Assembly: GCA_017471085.1 (NCBI GenBank)
Contig: JAFUWW010000011.1
Coordinates: 35,124-99,123 of the forward strand
DNA from: Bacteroidales bacterium
Lineage (GTDB): Bacteria; Bacteroidota; Bacteroidia; Bacteroidales; UBA932
DNA: 64,000 nt
Reading direction: 5' to 3'
The position numbers and the translations under genes are program-made. The notes under the pieces are model-generated. The model searched no databases. It was not told where the DNA came from and saw nothing but the letters and a program-made list of their open reading frames with translations. Positions 16,240 through 26,072 of the stretch are shown here, piece by piece (within the stretch, counting starts at the first letter, position 1; each line of letters begins with the position of its first letter).

Positions 16240-17748
16240 TTATTCGGCTTTTTCGTGCGAGAAGTAGATACCGCCGCAGAGCTCGATGGTCTCTTTGTAG
16301 GTGTCTTTGTAGCCGATCATGGTGAGGGTGTCGCCTACCGCGATGCCGCCTTCTGCGTTTTCAACCCAGTTCTTGCTGGCGTCGCCGGTGGCGCCGTAAC
16401 CCGGATAGCAGCCATAGACATAGAGCCTGTTGGTGCCGTCGGTGATATAGAGGTTGCCATACGTCGCGTTGGCGATCTCATCCACCTTTCCTGTGACCAT
16501 GTAGTAGACGGTCTTGCTGTCTTCCTTGGCCAGGAATTCGGCGATGGTAACCTCTTCTACGGAGATGCTTTCTTCCAGCTGGGCGCCGCCCATCTGGGGA
16601 GAATCCTTATAGGCTGCACGCTTGCCCACCAGGGTAACGATGTCACCGACCTTCAGACCGGATTTCTCGAAGTCGCCATTGGCACCGATGCCATAGACAT
16701 ACATCTCGCCGGAGAAGTCGCGGACATAGACGTTGCCATAGGAAGCGTTGGCTACCTTGGTGATGACACCGGTAACACGGTACTGGGTGTCACCTACGGG
16801 AGCCTCGAGGAACTCGGCTACGGTAGCGGCGATGATGGCGCCCTTCTGGGCAAGACCCTGCTCGGCCGAATAGTCCTTGCCGCTCTTGACGGTTTTGAGG
16901 ACGATGGTGGTGGAACGGTCTCCGCCGGCGTTGGGTTCGGCTTTGAACACGACGGTATTGCCGGCGATGGATTTGATGGAGAGCCAGCTCTGGGCATCCT
17001 CGGGAATCTCTACATACACGCCGTCACCCTTGTTGTCAAGATTGACGGTGAATTCTCCGCCTTCGATGGGCAGCGTAGCATCCTCGGGATCCACGGAAGC
17101 GACCTTGATCAGGGATTTGTTCACTTTGACCACGGAGACGTCGACCAGCTCCACGGTGCCGTTGTAAGTGGTCTTGGGACCCTGGACGGTCACCTCGTCA
17201 CCCACTTCGATTCCGAAGCTGGACCAGGCGTAGGAGCCGGCGGCATTGACGGTACCGTAGATGTAGATTTCGCCGGTAGCGTCCTGCAGATACCAGTTGC
17301 CATAGTTGGTGTTGGCGATCCGGGTGCAGATACCGGTAACCTGATAGGTTTTGCTGTCAGGGCCGGCGATGACCTCGGCGCAGGTGGCGGGCTGGACAGT
17401 GGTGACGCCCTGGATGATGTTGATGTACTGAGTCTTGCCTTCGCAGACAACGGCTACGGTCGCGCTGTTGCCTTCACCCGCAGGAGCGGAGAAAGTAATC
17501 GTGGAAGAGCCGGCTGAACCGGAAGTGGGGGAGACGGTAAGCCACTGGGGAAGATCGGAAGTATCGATGCTCCAGGATCCGGTGGTGGTCATCGTGATGG
17601 ATGCCGAGTTGGTCTCGTTGCCGGTGGACAGCGAAACATAGGAAGAGGAAACCTGGATTTCGCTCAGAGAATGATCGGCCTCTTTTTCACAACCGGCAGC
17701 GACGGCGAGGGTTGCAAGAAGGGAAGCAAAAATATACTTGAGTTTCAT
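16240..17748 (-). CDS. BACON/OB-fold repeat lipoprotein
   Basis: Predicted surface lipoprotein of 502 residues (Cys20 after MKLKYIFASLLATLAVAAG). It has a BACON-type domain at about 28-115 (WSIDTSDLPQWLTVSPTSGS), then an OB-fold at 118-210 (YQVTGICTRIANTNYGNWYL), a second BACON-like domain at about 215-300, and two more OB-folds (YRVTGVITKVANASYGNVYV; YMVTGKVDEIANATYGNLYI). OB-folds of this type resemble those attached to secreted nucleases such as YhcR (family knowledge). It lies 18 bp downstream of the TonB receptor and probably acts as its surface binding partner (inference). Confidence 0.82.
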   Translation of the reverse strand: MKLKYIFASLLATLAVAAGCEKEADHSLSEIQVSSSYVSLSTGNETNSASITMTTTGSWSIDTSDLPQWLTVSPTSGSAGSSTITFSAPAGEGNSATVAVVCEGKTQYINIIQGVTTVQPATCAEVIAGPDSKTYQVTGICTRIANTNYGNWYLQDATGEIYIYGTVNAAGSYAWSSFGIEVGDEVTVQGPKTTYNGTVELVDVSVVKVNKSLIKVASVDPEDATLPIEGGEFTVNLDNKGDGVYVEIPEDAQSWLSIKSIAGNTVVFKAEPNAGGDRSTTIVLKTVKSGKDYSAEQGLAQKGAIIAATVAEFLEAPVGDTQYRVTGVITKVANASYGNVYVRDFSGEMYVYGIGANGDFEKSGLKVGDIVTLVGKRAAYKDSPQMGGAQLEESISVEEVTIAEFLAKEDSKTVYYMVTGKVDEIANATYGNLYITDGTNRLYVYGCYPGYGATGDASKNWVENAEGGIAVGDTLTMIGYKDTYKETIELCGGIYFSHEKAE

Positions 17749-17766
17749 AAGATTGCCGATGATTTA

Positions 17767-20700
17767 TTAGTTGAACAGATATTTGATACCGATGGAAGCA
17801 TACCAGCACTGGCTGAGAGCATGGAGCGGTACGAAGGTCTGGGTGTTGCCGGAGATGGAGGAAGGAGTGGAGAAAGTGGCATAGCCTTCTTTGTCGACAC
17901 CTTCATACTTGAGGATGCGGGCCTCGGAACCGATGGCCGGATTCAGGTACTTGGAAACGCCCCAGCTGGAGTTGAACAGGTTCATCAGGTTCTTGAGGTC
18001 CAGGCTGAGCTGCAGGGTGTTGGTGGTGTTGCCGATCTTCACGGTGAAGTCGTGCTTGTAGCTGAGGTCGATGCGGTGTACCCAGGGGGAATACAGGCTG
18101 TAAGCCTCAGCGTACTGGCCCTGGTGCTTGCTCAGGTAAGCATCGTTGTGGACATAGTCCATGAAGCGGGTCTGGTCGTCCTGGGAGACGAAGCGGAACT
18201 GGCCGCCGGTAACCTCGGCATCGGTAGGGATATAGATGGCGTCGTAGTTGTAGCCGTCGCCGTTCATATCGTTGGTGGTCATGTAAGAGTAGTTGTTGCC
18301 ACCCTTCCAGGCTTCGTAGATGAGGCTGTAGTGGTTGCCGCTCTTGTCATGATGGGTAGCGGAAGCGACCACACGGTCCGGAGTCACATACTGGGAGTTG
18401 TGCAGCGGAATGTAGTTGGGACCCATGGAGGTGGGAACATAGGTGAAGGCCGATTCGGCTGCGGAACCAGGCATACCGGTGATTTCCTTGCTCACGGTGT
18501 GGGTGTAGGCGGCCATGAAGCTCAGGCTCTCGACGGGCTGGATGTTCACGGTTACGTTGGCGCTCCAGCCATAACCCTTGCTGGTGTTCTCCAGGACGAA
18601 TGCCTTGGTGTTGTTGCGGAAGTTTTCGGGATAGACCGGACGGTTGTCGGCGCCGTTGAAGCGGGCGAAACCGCGGACGTCAGACATGCTCCAGTCGGAG
18701 ATGGAGACGGCGTTGATGGTCTTGTTGAAGATACCTTCGGCAGTGATGCTGAACGGGAAGGAGGTCGGGAAGGTATAGTCGAAGGCGAGGGAGGTCTTCC
18801 ATACCTGCGGCATCTTGAAGCGGGGATCCACGGCGTTTACAGCGGAAGGGACGGTGCCGTCCTCGGGCTTGACGGTGGTAGGATAACCCAGGCCCTGGAG
18901 TTTGTTCAGGAGGGCCTCGATGGTGGCCTTGCCGTTAGCGTCGGTCACGAGACCGCCGGCGAAGGTGTCCATGGAGAAGCCGCGGGCGGCGGCGTTCTTG
19001 GCGTTGATCTGGGCCTGATACTGTACCAGACCGCCGTTGGTAGGCATGTTGGTGAAGAACACCAGAGGCAGACGGCCGCTGAACAGGCCGGTACCGCCGC
19101 GGACCTTCAGGCTCTTGTTGCCGAAGACATCCCAGGTGAAGCCCACGCGCGGCGAGAAGGTAACCTTGGCCGTAGGCCACTTGCCGGTGTCGATATTGGT
19201 CTCGGCATAGTTGTAGGCCTTCGGATAATACTTGAGTTCCTGGATGGCCTTGTTGGTCATCAGGTCGCTGTTGTTGAAGAACAGGCCGTCGATACGGGTA
19301 CCGTAGGTGAGCTTGAAGTTGTCAGAGACGTTCCATTCATCCTGCAGGTAGAGACCGGCCTTGTAGAACTGGACACGGGCAGCGGGCTTCTGTTCGCCGT
19401 CGTAACCGTAGGTAAGGTCGACGATTTCTGGAACGGCGCCGTTGATGAAGTCGTCCACGGAGTTGTAGCGGTAGTAACCGGTACCGTTGCGCATGTACTG
19501 GTTGTCGGCCATCTGATACTCGAAGTTGACGCCGGCCGTGACCTTGTGGTTGCCAAGATACCAGGTGAGGTCGTCCTTCACGTTGGCCACCGTGTTGTGA
19601 ACGGCGTTGTTCCAGGTGAAGAGCTCGTAACCCAGGGCCATGTAGTTGTTGTCACCGCCGTCCAGGATGTCGATAAACGGGAACTCCTCGGAGTTGGTGC
19701 CGCGCACGTCGTCCAGCTTGGAGAAGGTGGCCAGGAACTGGTTGGAGAGGTTGTCGGTAAGACGGCTGTTCAGGTCCAGGGACCAGGTGCTCACCAGGTT
19801 CTGCATGGAATACATGGAGTTGGCGAAGGACATGGAGTACTGGGACATACGGCCGCCGGACATACGGGTACCGCCGTCCATGGAAGTGGCGTTGGGGCTG
19901 TTCCAGACGTTGTTCAGCGTGTAGTTGTAGCGCAGGGCCAGGTGGTGCTTGGAAGTGATGTTCCAGTCTACGCGGGCCAGGATCTTGGCGTTGGACTCGT
20001 TGGCCGGAAAGTCGGTGTAGGAACCGGTGTCATAGCCATACTTCTGGGCGACATGGTTCTTTACGCGCTCCAGGTCGGAGAGGGTGGTGCGGGAGATGAA
20101 ATCGTCGGGAACGGCCTTGCCGTTTTCGGAGCCTCTCCAGCGGTTCACGATGGAGGGAACCTTGGAGTATTCGGCGTTCACGAAGAAGAAGAGCTTGTTC
20201 TTGACGATGGGGCCGCCGAGGGTGAAACCGTAGGTGGTGCTGCGGTTCACGGCGCGGGCGCCGGAAATCTGCTCACCGTCCACTGCGTCGCCCTGCATGT
20301 TCTCGTTCTTGTGATAGACATAGGCGGTGCCGCGGAAGGTGTTGGTACCGGACTTGGTGATGGCGTTCACGCCGCCGCCGATGAAGTTGGTCTGACGTAC
20401 GTCGTACGGGCTGATCACAACCTGGAGTTCCTCGATGGCGTCGATGGAGATCGGGTTGCCGCCGCCGGGCAGGTTGGAGCTGAGGCCGAAGTTGTTGTTG
20501 AAGTTGGCGCCGTCAACGGTGAAGTTGGCGAGACGGCCGTCGGAACCGGCGAAGCTCATGCCGTTGCCGCCGTAAGGAGAGAGGCGGGTGACGTCGGTGA
20601 TGCTGCGGTTAACGGTAGGGATGGCTGTAATCTGGCCGCTGTTGATGTTGGTCACGGCACCGGTGCGCTCCTGGGAATTGAACTTGGAGGCGGCATCGGC

Positions 20701-21069
20701 AATGACCACGGTGCCTTGCAGCATTTCGCTGGATTCGGCAATCTGGGCATTCAGACTGAAGGTTTCTGCCAGCTGCAGGGTGACACCGGTGTAGGAGGCA
20801 TCCTGGAAGCCCAGGCAGGTGAAGTCCACCTTGTAGGGACCGCCGGTACGCATACCCTGGATGGTATAACGACCGTCGGCATTGGTGACAGCGTAATAGA
20901 CGGTACCGGAGGGCTCGTGCTGAGCCATGACGGCAGCGCCTACTACCGGTTCGCCGTTCTGGTCCACCACGCGGCCGCTAAGGGCGGACGTAGTGACCTG
21001 AGCAAATGCGACAACGCCCGCAAACATAGCGATGCATGCGAGCAAAAGGCTTTTGAAAGCGTTTCTCAT
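17767..21069 (-). CDS. TonB-dependent receptor, Oar-like
   Basis: Outer-membrane beta-barrel transporter of 1100 residues with a signal peptide ending at about VVAFAQ. A carboxypeptidase-regulatory-like domain (ALSGRVVDQNGEPVVGAAVM) occupies about 28-110. A plug follows, with ITAIPTVNRSITDVTRLSPY and SIDAIEELQVVISPYDVRQT. The segment GGGVNAITKSGTNTFRGTAY resembles Oar-type receptors more than SusC. The C-terminus (WYASIGIKYLFN) fits a barrel end. It is the first gene of the left arm of a divergent locus, followed by an OB-fold lipoprotein in the position SusD takes after SusC. The ligand is unknown; context suggests nucleic acid or its fragments. Confidence 0.88.
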   Translation of the reverse strand: MRNAFKSLLLACIAMFAGVVAFAQVTTSALSGRVVDQNGEPVVGAAVMAQHEPSGTVYYAVTNADGRYTIQGMRTGGPYKVDFTCLGFQDASYTGVTLQLAETFSLNAQIAESSEMLQGTVVIADAASKFNSQERTGAVTNINSGQITAIPTVNRSITDVTRLSPYGGNGMSFAGSDGRLANFTVDGANFNNNFGLSSNLPGGGNPISIDAIEELQVVISPYDVRQTNFIGGGVNAITKSGTNTFRGTAYVYHKNENMQGDAVDGEQISGARAVNRSTTYGFTLGGPIVKNKLFFFVNAEYSKVPSIVNRWRGSENGKAVPDDFISRTTLSDLERVKNHVAQKYGYDTGSYTDFPANESNAKILARVDWNITSKHHLALRYNYTLNNVWNSPNATSMDGGTRMSGGRMSQYSMSFANSMYSMQNLVSTWSLDLNSRLTDNLSNQFLATFSKLDDVRGTNSEEFPFIDILDGGDNNYMALGYELFTWNNAVHNTVANVKDDLTWYLGNHKVTAGVNFEYQMADNQYMRNGTGYYRYNSVDDFINGAVPEIVDLTYGYDGEQKPAARVQFYKAGLYLQDEWNVSDNFKLTYGTRIDGLFFNNSDLMTNKAIQELKYYPKAYNYAETNIDTGKWPTAKVTFSPRVGFTWDVFGNKSLKVRGGTGLFSGRLPLVFFTNMPTNGGLVQYQAQINAKNAAARGFSMDTFAGGLVTDANGKATIEALLNKLQGLGYPTTVKPEDGTVPSAVNAVDPRFKMPQVWKTSLAFDYTFPTSFPFSITAEGIFNKTINAVSISDWSMSDVRGFARFNGADNRPVYPENFRNNTKAFVLENTSKGYGWSANVTVNIQPVESLSFMAAYTHTVSKEITGMPGSAAESAFTYVPTSMGPNYIPLHNSQYVTPDRVVASATHHDKSGNHYSLIYEAWKGGNNYSYMTTNDMNGDGYNYDAIYIPTDAEVTGGQFRFVSQDDQTRFMDYVHNDAYLSKHQGQYAEAYSLYSPWVHRIDLSYKHDFTVKIGNTTNTLQLSLDLKNLMNLFNSSWGVSKYLNPAIGSEARILKYEGVDKEGYATFSTPSSISGNTQTFVPLHALSQCWYASIGIKYLFN

Positions 21070-21269
21070 AAGGTTTTAAAAGAATAAATATTGGTACAAC
21101 AGTATTCGCTAACCAAAATACGGTCGCGAATATACGACCTTTTTTTGATAATCGGAAATTTTCTCCCCTAATAATATAGGGGAAAACCCCGTATTTCCGT
21201 TTGGATAAAAAGGGGAAAAAACCTATATTTGTAGATGTGAAGAAATAACAACTAAAATTATAACTGGTT
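21070..21269. promoter_or_regulatory. Divergent promoter region of the surface locus
   Basis: This 200-bp A/T-rich gap drives both arms. On the plus strand TTG at 21201-21203 and TATATTTG at 21224-21231 give a good Bacteroidota promoter with a ~39-bp leader. On the minus strand TATATTCG at 21134-21127 is one mismatch from consensus. No clear operator palindrome was identified. Confidence 0.65.
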
Positions 21270-24200
21270 ATGAAATTCAAATCTATTCTATTGGCATTCC
21301 TTGCCGGCGCAGCAGCGCTCGTTTCCTGCCAGCAGCAGGAAGATCTGGGCCCCGCGAAGGTGAGCGTCGCCCCCGAGGAACTCACTTTCTCGGCCGAAGG
21401 CGGCAGCAAAGCGGTGGAACTCACCGCCACCAGGGACTGGATTGTCACAACCCCCGACTGGATCGCGGCGGACGTGGTCAAAGGCGAAGGCAGCACCAAG
21501 CCTTTCACCGTTTCCATCACCGTCAATCCCAACAAGGAGAACGACCGTACCGGTAACGTGGTCTTCTCCATCGGCCTGGCCAAAAAGACCGTCGTGGTTC
21601 GCCAGGCAGGCGAAAAGGGCGCTGTCCAGCTGGGCGACGGCACCAAGGAGAATCCTTATACCGTGGCCGGCGTAATCGCATACCTGGAAGAGCTGGGGGC
21701 CGATGTCACCAGTCCCGAAAAGGTGTACGTGAAGGGTAAGGTCGCCACCATCTCGGAAGAGTTCGGCGCCCAGTACGGCAACGGCAGTTTCACCATTTCC
21801 GACAGCGGCGAATCCACGGGAGACCTCTTCACCGCCTATCGCGTCTATTATCTCGGCAATAAGAAATGGACCGAGAAGGACGCCCAGATCAAGCAGGGCG
21901 ACGACGTGATCCTCTTCGGCAACGTGGTCAACTACAAGGGCAACACCCCCGAAACTTCGCAGGGCAACGCCTTCCTGTACAGCCTCAACGGCGAAAACAG
22001 GGGCGGTGACAATCCCGACGTCCCCACCGGCGATCCTGAGGGCTCCGGCACCCAGGCCGATCCGTTCAACGTGGCGGCGGCCCTCGATGCCGTCAAGGGC
22101 CTCACCTGGACCTCCAACGAAGCATACGACAAAGTGGGTCCTTACTATGTGAAGGGCAAGGTCAGCCGGGTTTCCGAAGAATACGGCGCCCAGTACGGCA
22201 TCGGCACCTTCTACATTTCGGACGACGGCAGCTCCAGCAACGAGTTCTACGTGTACCGTGCGCTTTATCTCGGCAACAAGAAATGGGCGAACGGCGATAC
22301 GCAGATCAAGGCGGGCGACGAAGTGGTCATCTACGGTGAACTCATGAACTACCGCGGCAACACGCCCGAGACCGTGCAGAACTCCGCCTACCTCTACTCC
22401 CTGAACGGCAAGACCGAAGGCGGCAGTTCGGAGACCCCGGACTACAGCAACGCTCCTGCCAAGACGGTGGCGGAATTCATCTCTGCGGCCGATGCAGGAA
22501 ACTACTACAAGCTCACCGGTACGGTGTCCCGGTTCAACGCCCAGTACTGCAGCTTCGACCTCACCGACGAGAGCGGTACCATCTATGTGTACAGCGTGGA
22601 CAACAAGGCCGACTGGAGCAGCAAGATTTCCAACGGCGGCACCGTGACCATCGCCGGCAAATACCAGTACTACGAGAAGAACCAGCAGCACGAGGTAGTC
22701 AACGCCTATATCCTCTCGTTCGAGGCTTCCGGCTCTCCTGAAACGCCGGACTTCAGCAACGCTCCTGCCAAGACGGTGGCGGAATTCATCTCTGCGGCCG
22801 ATGCGGAGAACTACTACAAGCTCAGCGGTACCGTTTCCAAGTTCAACGCCCAGTACTGCAGCTTCGACCTCACCGACGAGAGCGGCACCATCTACGTATA
22901 CAGCGTGGACAACAAGGCCGACTGGAGCAGCAAGATTTCCAACGGTGGCACCGTGACCATCGCCGGCAAGTACCAGTACTATGAGAAGAACCAGCAGCAT
23001 GAGGTAGTCAACGCCTATATCCTTTCGTTCCAGGCTTCCGACAACCCGGACAATCCCGACAATCCCGGAACGGGCACCTACGCCAGCAATGTGGACTGGG
23101 AGCTGACGAATGTGGCCTATGCCCAGGATGCCGTGGTGAACGGTGAAGAGGGCGTGAAAATCCTCAAGCTCGGCACCGGTTCCAAGGCCGGTACGGCCAC
23201 CTTCCCGGTCCCGGCCGACGCCACCACCCTTTCCTTCTACGCCATTTCCTGGAACAAGGCTCCTGCAACGCTGACCGTCAAGCTGGACGGCACCGTGATC
23301 AAGACCCTTGAACCTGCCGCCAACAGCGGCCTGGCAGGCAATTCTCCTTATACCCTCACCGTAACGGAAGCCGACCACTACACGCTCAGCCTGGTTCCCG
23401 CTTCCGGCGTACAGGCCAACTATGCCTGGGCTGGTCCCGCCTTCAAGCTCATGTCTGCAGGCACCAAGACCGTGGAGGTTACCACCGAGGGCAGCAACAA
23501 TCCCCGCGTGGCCCTGTTCGGCATCCAGGCCGGAGACGGCTCCTCCACTCCGGACCAGCCCGACCAGCCGGACCAGCCGGATCAGCCCGACCAGCCGTCC
23601 GGTGAAGCTTCCGGTTCCGGCACCGAGGCCAGCCCGTACAATGTGGCTGCCGCCATCGACGCCGTCAAGAACCTGACCTGGACCTCCAACACCGTCTATG
23701 ACAAGGTGGGTCCCTATTATGTGAAGGGCAAGATCAGCCGGATCGCCAAAGACGGTGAATTCTCCACCCAGTTCGGCAACGCCACCTTCTTCATCTCCGA
23801 CAACGGCGCTGCCGAAAACGAGTTCGAGGCCTACAGGGTTCTCTATCTCGGCAACCGGAAATGGGCCGATGGCGACAAGCAGGTCAAGGTGGGCGACGAA
23901 GTGGTCGTCTACGGCGAACTCATGAACTACAAGGGCAACACGCCCGAAACCGTGCAGAACACCGGTTACCTCTATTCCCTGAACGGCGAGAAGGCCGGCG
24001 GCGACACGCCCGACCAGCCGGATCAGCCCGACCAGCCGTCCACCGATGGCGAGTACGACAGCGCCGTCACCTGGACGCTGAATGCATCGGCCTATGACGA
24101 TATCGGCGCCGTCGTGAACGGTACGGAAGGGGTCAAGGTACTGAAGCTCGGAACTTCCTCCAAGACAGGTTCCGCCACCCTGAACCTGCCGGAAGGTACC

Positions 24201-26048
24201 ACTTCCCTCACTTTCTATGCGGTTTCCTGGAAGGGAGAATCCACCCAGCTCCTGTTCCTTGCCGACGGTAACGAGGTCGCCTATGTCGAGCCTGCCGGAA
24301 ACGAAGGCCTGGCCGGGAACACCACCTATCAGCTGACGGTAACGAGCGCCGACAAGTACACCGTCACCTTCCCCGCCACCAACTCCATCGAGGTGGTGAC
24401 GAACGGCAGCAAGAAGCGTGCGGCCCTGTTCGGCATCAAGCCCGGCAATGAGACCGGCGGAAACACCGGCGGACGCCCCGTAGCTTCTTCCGTGGCCGAT
24501 TTCCTCTCCGCGGAACCTTCTGAGACCCAGGTCTATCAGCTCACCGGTATCATCTCCAACATCACCAACAACCGCTACGGCTATTTCGACCTCATCGACG
24601 CCACCGGCAGCGTGTATGTGAAGGGCCTTACCTATACCAACCTGGGCTATGGCGCCACCAACGACCAGAGCTTCGGCCCGATGGTGCTGAAAGAGGGTGA
24701 CAACATCACCATTGCCGGCTATCGCGGCAGCTTCAACTATGCTCCGCAGATGGAATACGCCTACTTCGTGCGGAAGAATGCCAGCGGCAACGGCAGCAGC
24801 ACCGTCCCCGGCGCCAAGGGTGACGGCTCCCAGGCCAATCCGTTCAACGTGGCCGCAGCCATCAATGCCACCGCGCCTCTCACCTGGACCTCCAGCAGCA
24901 ACTACGACAAGGCCGGTCCTTACTATATCAAGGGCATTATCAGCCGGGTTGCCAGCAAGGGAACCTTCACCGAAGGCGGCACTTATGGCAATGCTTCCTT
25001 CTACATCTCCGACGACGGCACCCAGGAAAAGGAGTTCTACTGCTTCCGCATCCTGTACTTTGACAATGTCAAATACACCGGCGGCACCGACATCAAGGCC
25101 GGAGACGAGGTCGTCGTCTCTGCCGAAATCATGAACTATCAGGGCAAGACCCCGGAGACGGTATCCGGCAAGGGCTACCTCGTGAGCCTGAACGGCGCCA
25201 CATCCGGCGGTTCCGGCAACCAGGAACCCGACCCTGATTCCACTCCGGACTACAACAATGCCCCGGCCAAGACCGTGAGCGAGTTTATCACGGCGGCCGA
25301 TACGGAAACCTATTATAAGCTCACCGGAACCGTTTCCGGATTCAATTCCAACTATTGCAGTTTCGACCTCACCGACGCCTCCGGCACCATCTATGTCTAT
25401 TCCGTAGACAACAAGGCCGATTGGAGCAGCAAGATCTCCGACGGAGGTACCGTGACCCTCGCCGGCAAGTATCAGTACTACGAGAAGAATCAGCAGCACG
25501 AAGTGGTGAATGCCCAGATCCTCTCCTTCGAAGCCGGCTCCACGCCCGACCCCGGTCCGGATCCTACTCCGAGTGGTGATGCTGTAACGCTTTCCTTCCC
25601 GGATGATAACAGCGCCAACAACGGAACCAGTTCATACACGGCTGATTGGACAGCAACAAGTGGCAATTATAGTTGGACCATCTCTAATTTTAACAATAAT
25701 AAATGGGGAAATAGCTGGTCCTATATCAAGTGCGGAAGAAAGAATAATGATTCCGTTGCCTCTATCGCCACCGCCCAGGCTTTGTCTTCATCCATCAGCA
25801 CTGTAGTCGTAACGGTGGATAAGATTTTGGATGCATCCAAGATTAATTCTACTAAACTGATTGTTGCAAGTGATGCGGCATTCTCTTCCAATGTTCAGGA
25901 GATTCCCGTAACGGTTTCTGCTGCAGGGGACATTACTTACACCGTGGCGACGCCGGCCGCCAACAGCTATTATAAACTGGTATTTGATTGTGCCTCGCAT
26001 ACCGCGAATGGTATTATTCAGATATCCAAGATCGTTTATAATCCTTAA
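21270..26048 (+). CDS. Giant modular lipoprotein (BACON, DUF6359-like, OB-fold repeats)
   Basis: A 1592-residue lipoprotein (Cys18 after MKFKSILLAFLAGAAALVS). Modules in order: BACON-like domain (about 25-115); DUF6359-like domains starting near 130, 265, 782 and 1181 (GTxxxPYNVAAAIDAVK through MNYKGNTPETVQNSAYLYSL); near-identical OB-folds near 389 and 491, with a third near 1325 (YYKLTGTVSRFNAQYCSFDL); beta-sandwich domains near 607 and 932; a different OB-like domain near 1068; and Pro-Asp-Gln linkers. The last ~150 residues are compositionally distinct. It heads the right arm, followed by two nucleases. I infer an extended adhesin-like binder of nucleic acid or another polyanion; no catalytic motif is seen. 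Confidence 0.8.
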   Translation: MKFKSILLAFLAGAAALVSCQQQEDLGPAKVSVAPEELTFSAEGGSKAVELTATRDWIVTTPDWIAADVVKGEGSTKPFTVSITVNPNKENDRTGNVVFSIGLAKKTVVVRQAGEKGAVQLGDGTKENPYTVAGVIAYLEELGADVTSPEKVYVKGKVATISEEFGAQYGNGSFTISDSGESTGDLFTAYRVYYLGNKKWTEKDAQIKQGDDVILFGNVVNYKGNTPETSQGNAFLYSLNGENRGGDNPDVPTGDPEGSGTQADPFNVAAALDAVKGLTWTSNEAYDKVGPYYVKGKVSRVSEEYGAQYGIGTFYISDDGSSSNEFYVYRALYLGNKKWANGDTQIKAGDEVVIYGELMNYRGNTPETVQNSAYLYSLNGKTEGGSSETPDYSNAPAKTVAEFISAADAGNYYKLTGTVSRFNAQYCSFDLTDESGTIYVYSVDNKADWSSKISNGGTVTIAGKYQYYEKNQQHEVVNAYILSFEASGSPETPDFSNAPAKTVAEFISAADAENYYKLSGTVSKFNAQYCSFDLTDESGTIYVYSVDNKADWSSKISNGGTVTIAGKYQYYEKNQQHEVVNAYILSFQASDNPDNPDNPGTGTYASNVDWELTNVAYAQDAVVNGEEGVKILKLGTGSKAGTATFPVPADATTLSFYAISWNKAPATLTVKLDGTVIKTLEPAANSGLAGNSPYTLTVTEADHYTLSLVPASGVQANYAWAGPAFKLMSAGTKTVEVTTEGSNNPRVALFGIQAGDGSSTPDQPDQPDQPDQPDQPSGEASGSGTEASPYNVAAAIDAVKNLTWTSNTVYDKVGPYYVKGKISRIAKDGEFSTQFGNATFFISDNGAAENEFEAYRVLYLGNRKWADGDKQVKVGDEVVVYGELMNYKGNTPETVQNTGYLYSLNGEKAGGDTPDQPDQPDQPSTDGEYDSAVTWTLNASAYDDIGAVVNGTEGVKVLKLGTSSKTGSATLNLPEGTTSLTFYAVSWKGESTQLLFLADGNEVAYVEPAGNEGLAGNTTYQLTVTSADKYTVTFPATNSIEVVTNGSKKRAALFGIKPGNETGGNTGGRPVASSVADFLSAEPSETQVYQLTGIISNITNNRYGYFDLIDATGSVYVKGLTYTNLGYGATNDQSFGPMVLKEGDNITIAGYRGSFNYAPQMEYAYFVRKNASGNGSSTVPGAKGDGSQANPFNVAAAINATAPLTWTSSSNYDKAGPYYIKGIISRVASKGTFTEGGTYGNASFYISDDGTQEKEFYCFRILYFDNVKYTGGTDIKAGDEVVVSAEIMNYQGKTPETVSGKGYLVSLNGATSGGSGNQEPDPDSTPDYNNAPAKTVSEFITAADTETYYKLTGTVSGFNSNYCSFDLTDASGTIYVYSVDNKADWSSKISDGGTVTLAGKYQYYEKNQQHEVVNAQILSFEAGSTPDPGPDPTPSGDAVTLSFPDDNSANNGTSSYTADWTATSGNYSWTISNFNNNKWGNSWSYIKCGRKNNDSVASIATAQALSSSISTVVVTVDKILDASKINSTKLIVASDAAFSSNVQEIPVTVSAAGDITYTVATPAANSYYKLVFDCASHTANGIIQISKIVYNP
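22437..23041 (+). repeat. Tandem ~309-bp OB-fold duplication
   Basis: Copies at 22437-22733 and 22746-23041 are nearly identical at DNA level, including long runs of the same codons, and are offset by 309 bp (103 codons). A more diverged third copy lies at 25247-25534. The near-identity points to a recent duplication or ongoing gene conversion. Confidence 0.88.
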
Positions 26049-26072
26049 TCTTAATTGTTTATAGGTTCGCTT

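Noticed and set aside
17671..21087. Long plus-strand open frame opposite the Oar-like receptor
   Set aside because: The minus-strand product has a signal peptide, plug and barrel; the plus-strand product is low-complexity Gly/Val/Asp sequence.
21288..25499. Long minus-strand open frame (1403 codons) opposite the giant lipoprotein
   Set aside because: It mirrors the repetitive, G+C-rich coding sequence of the real gene and has no signal or domain support.
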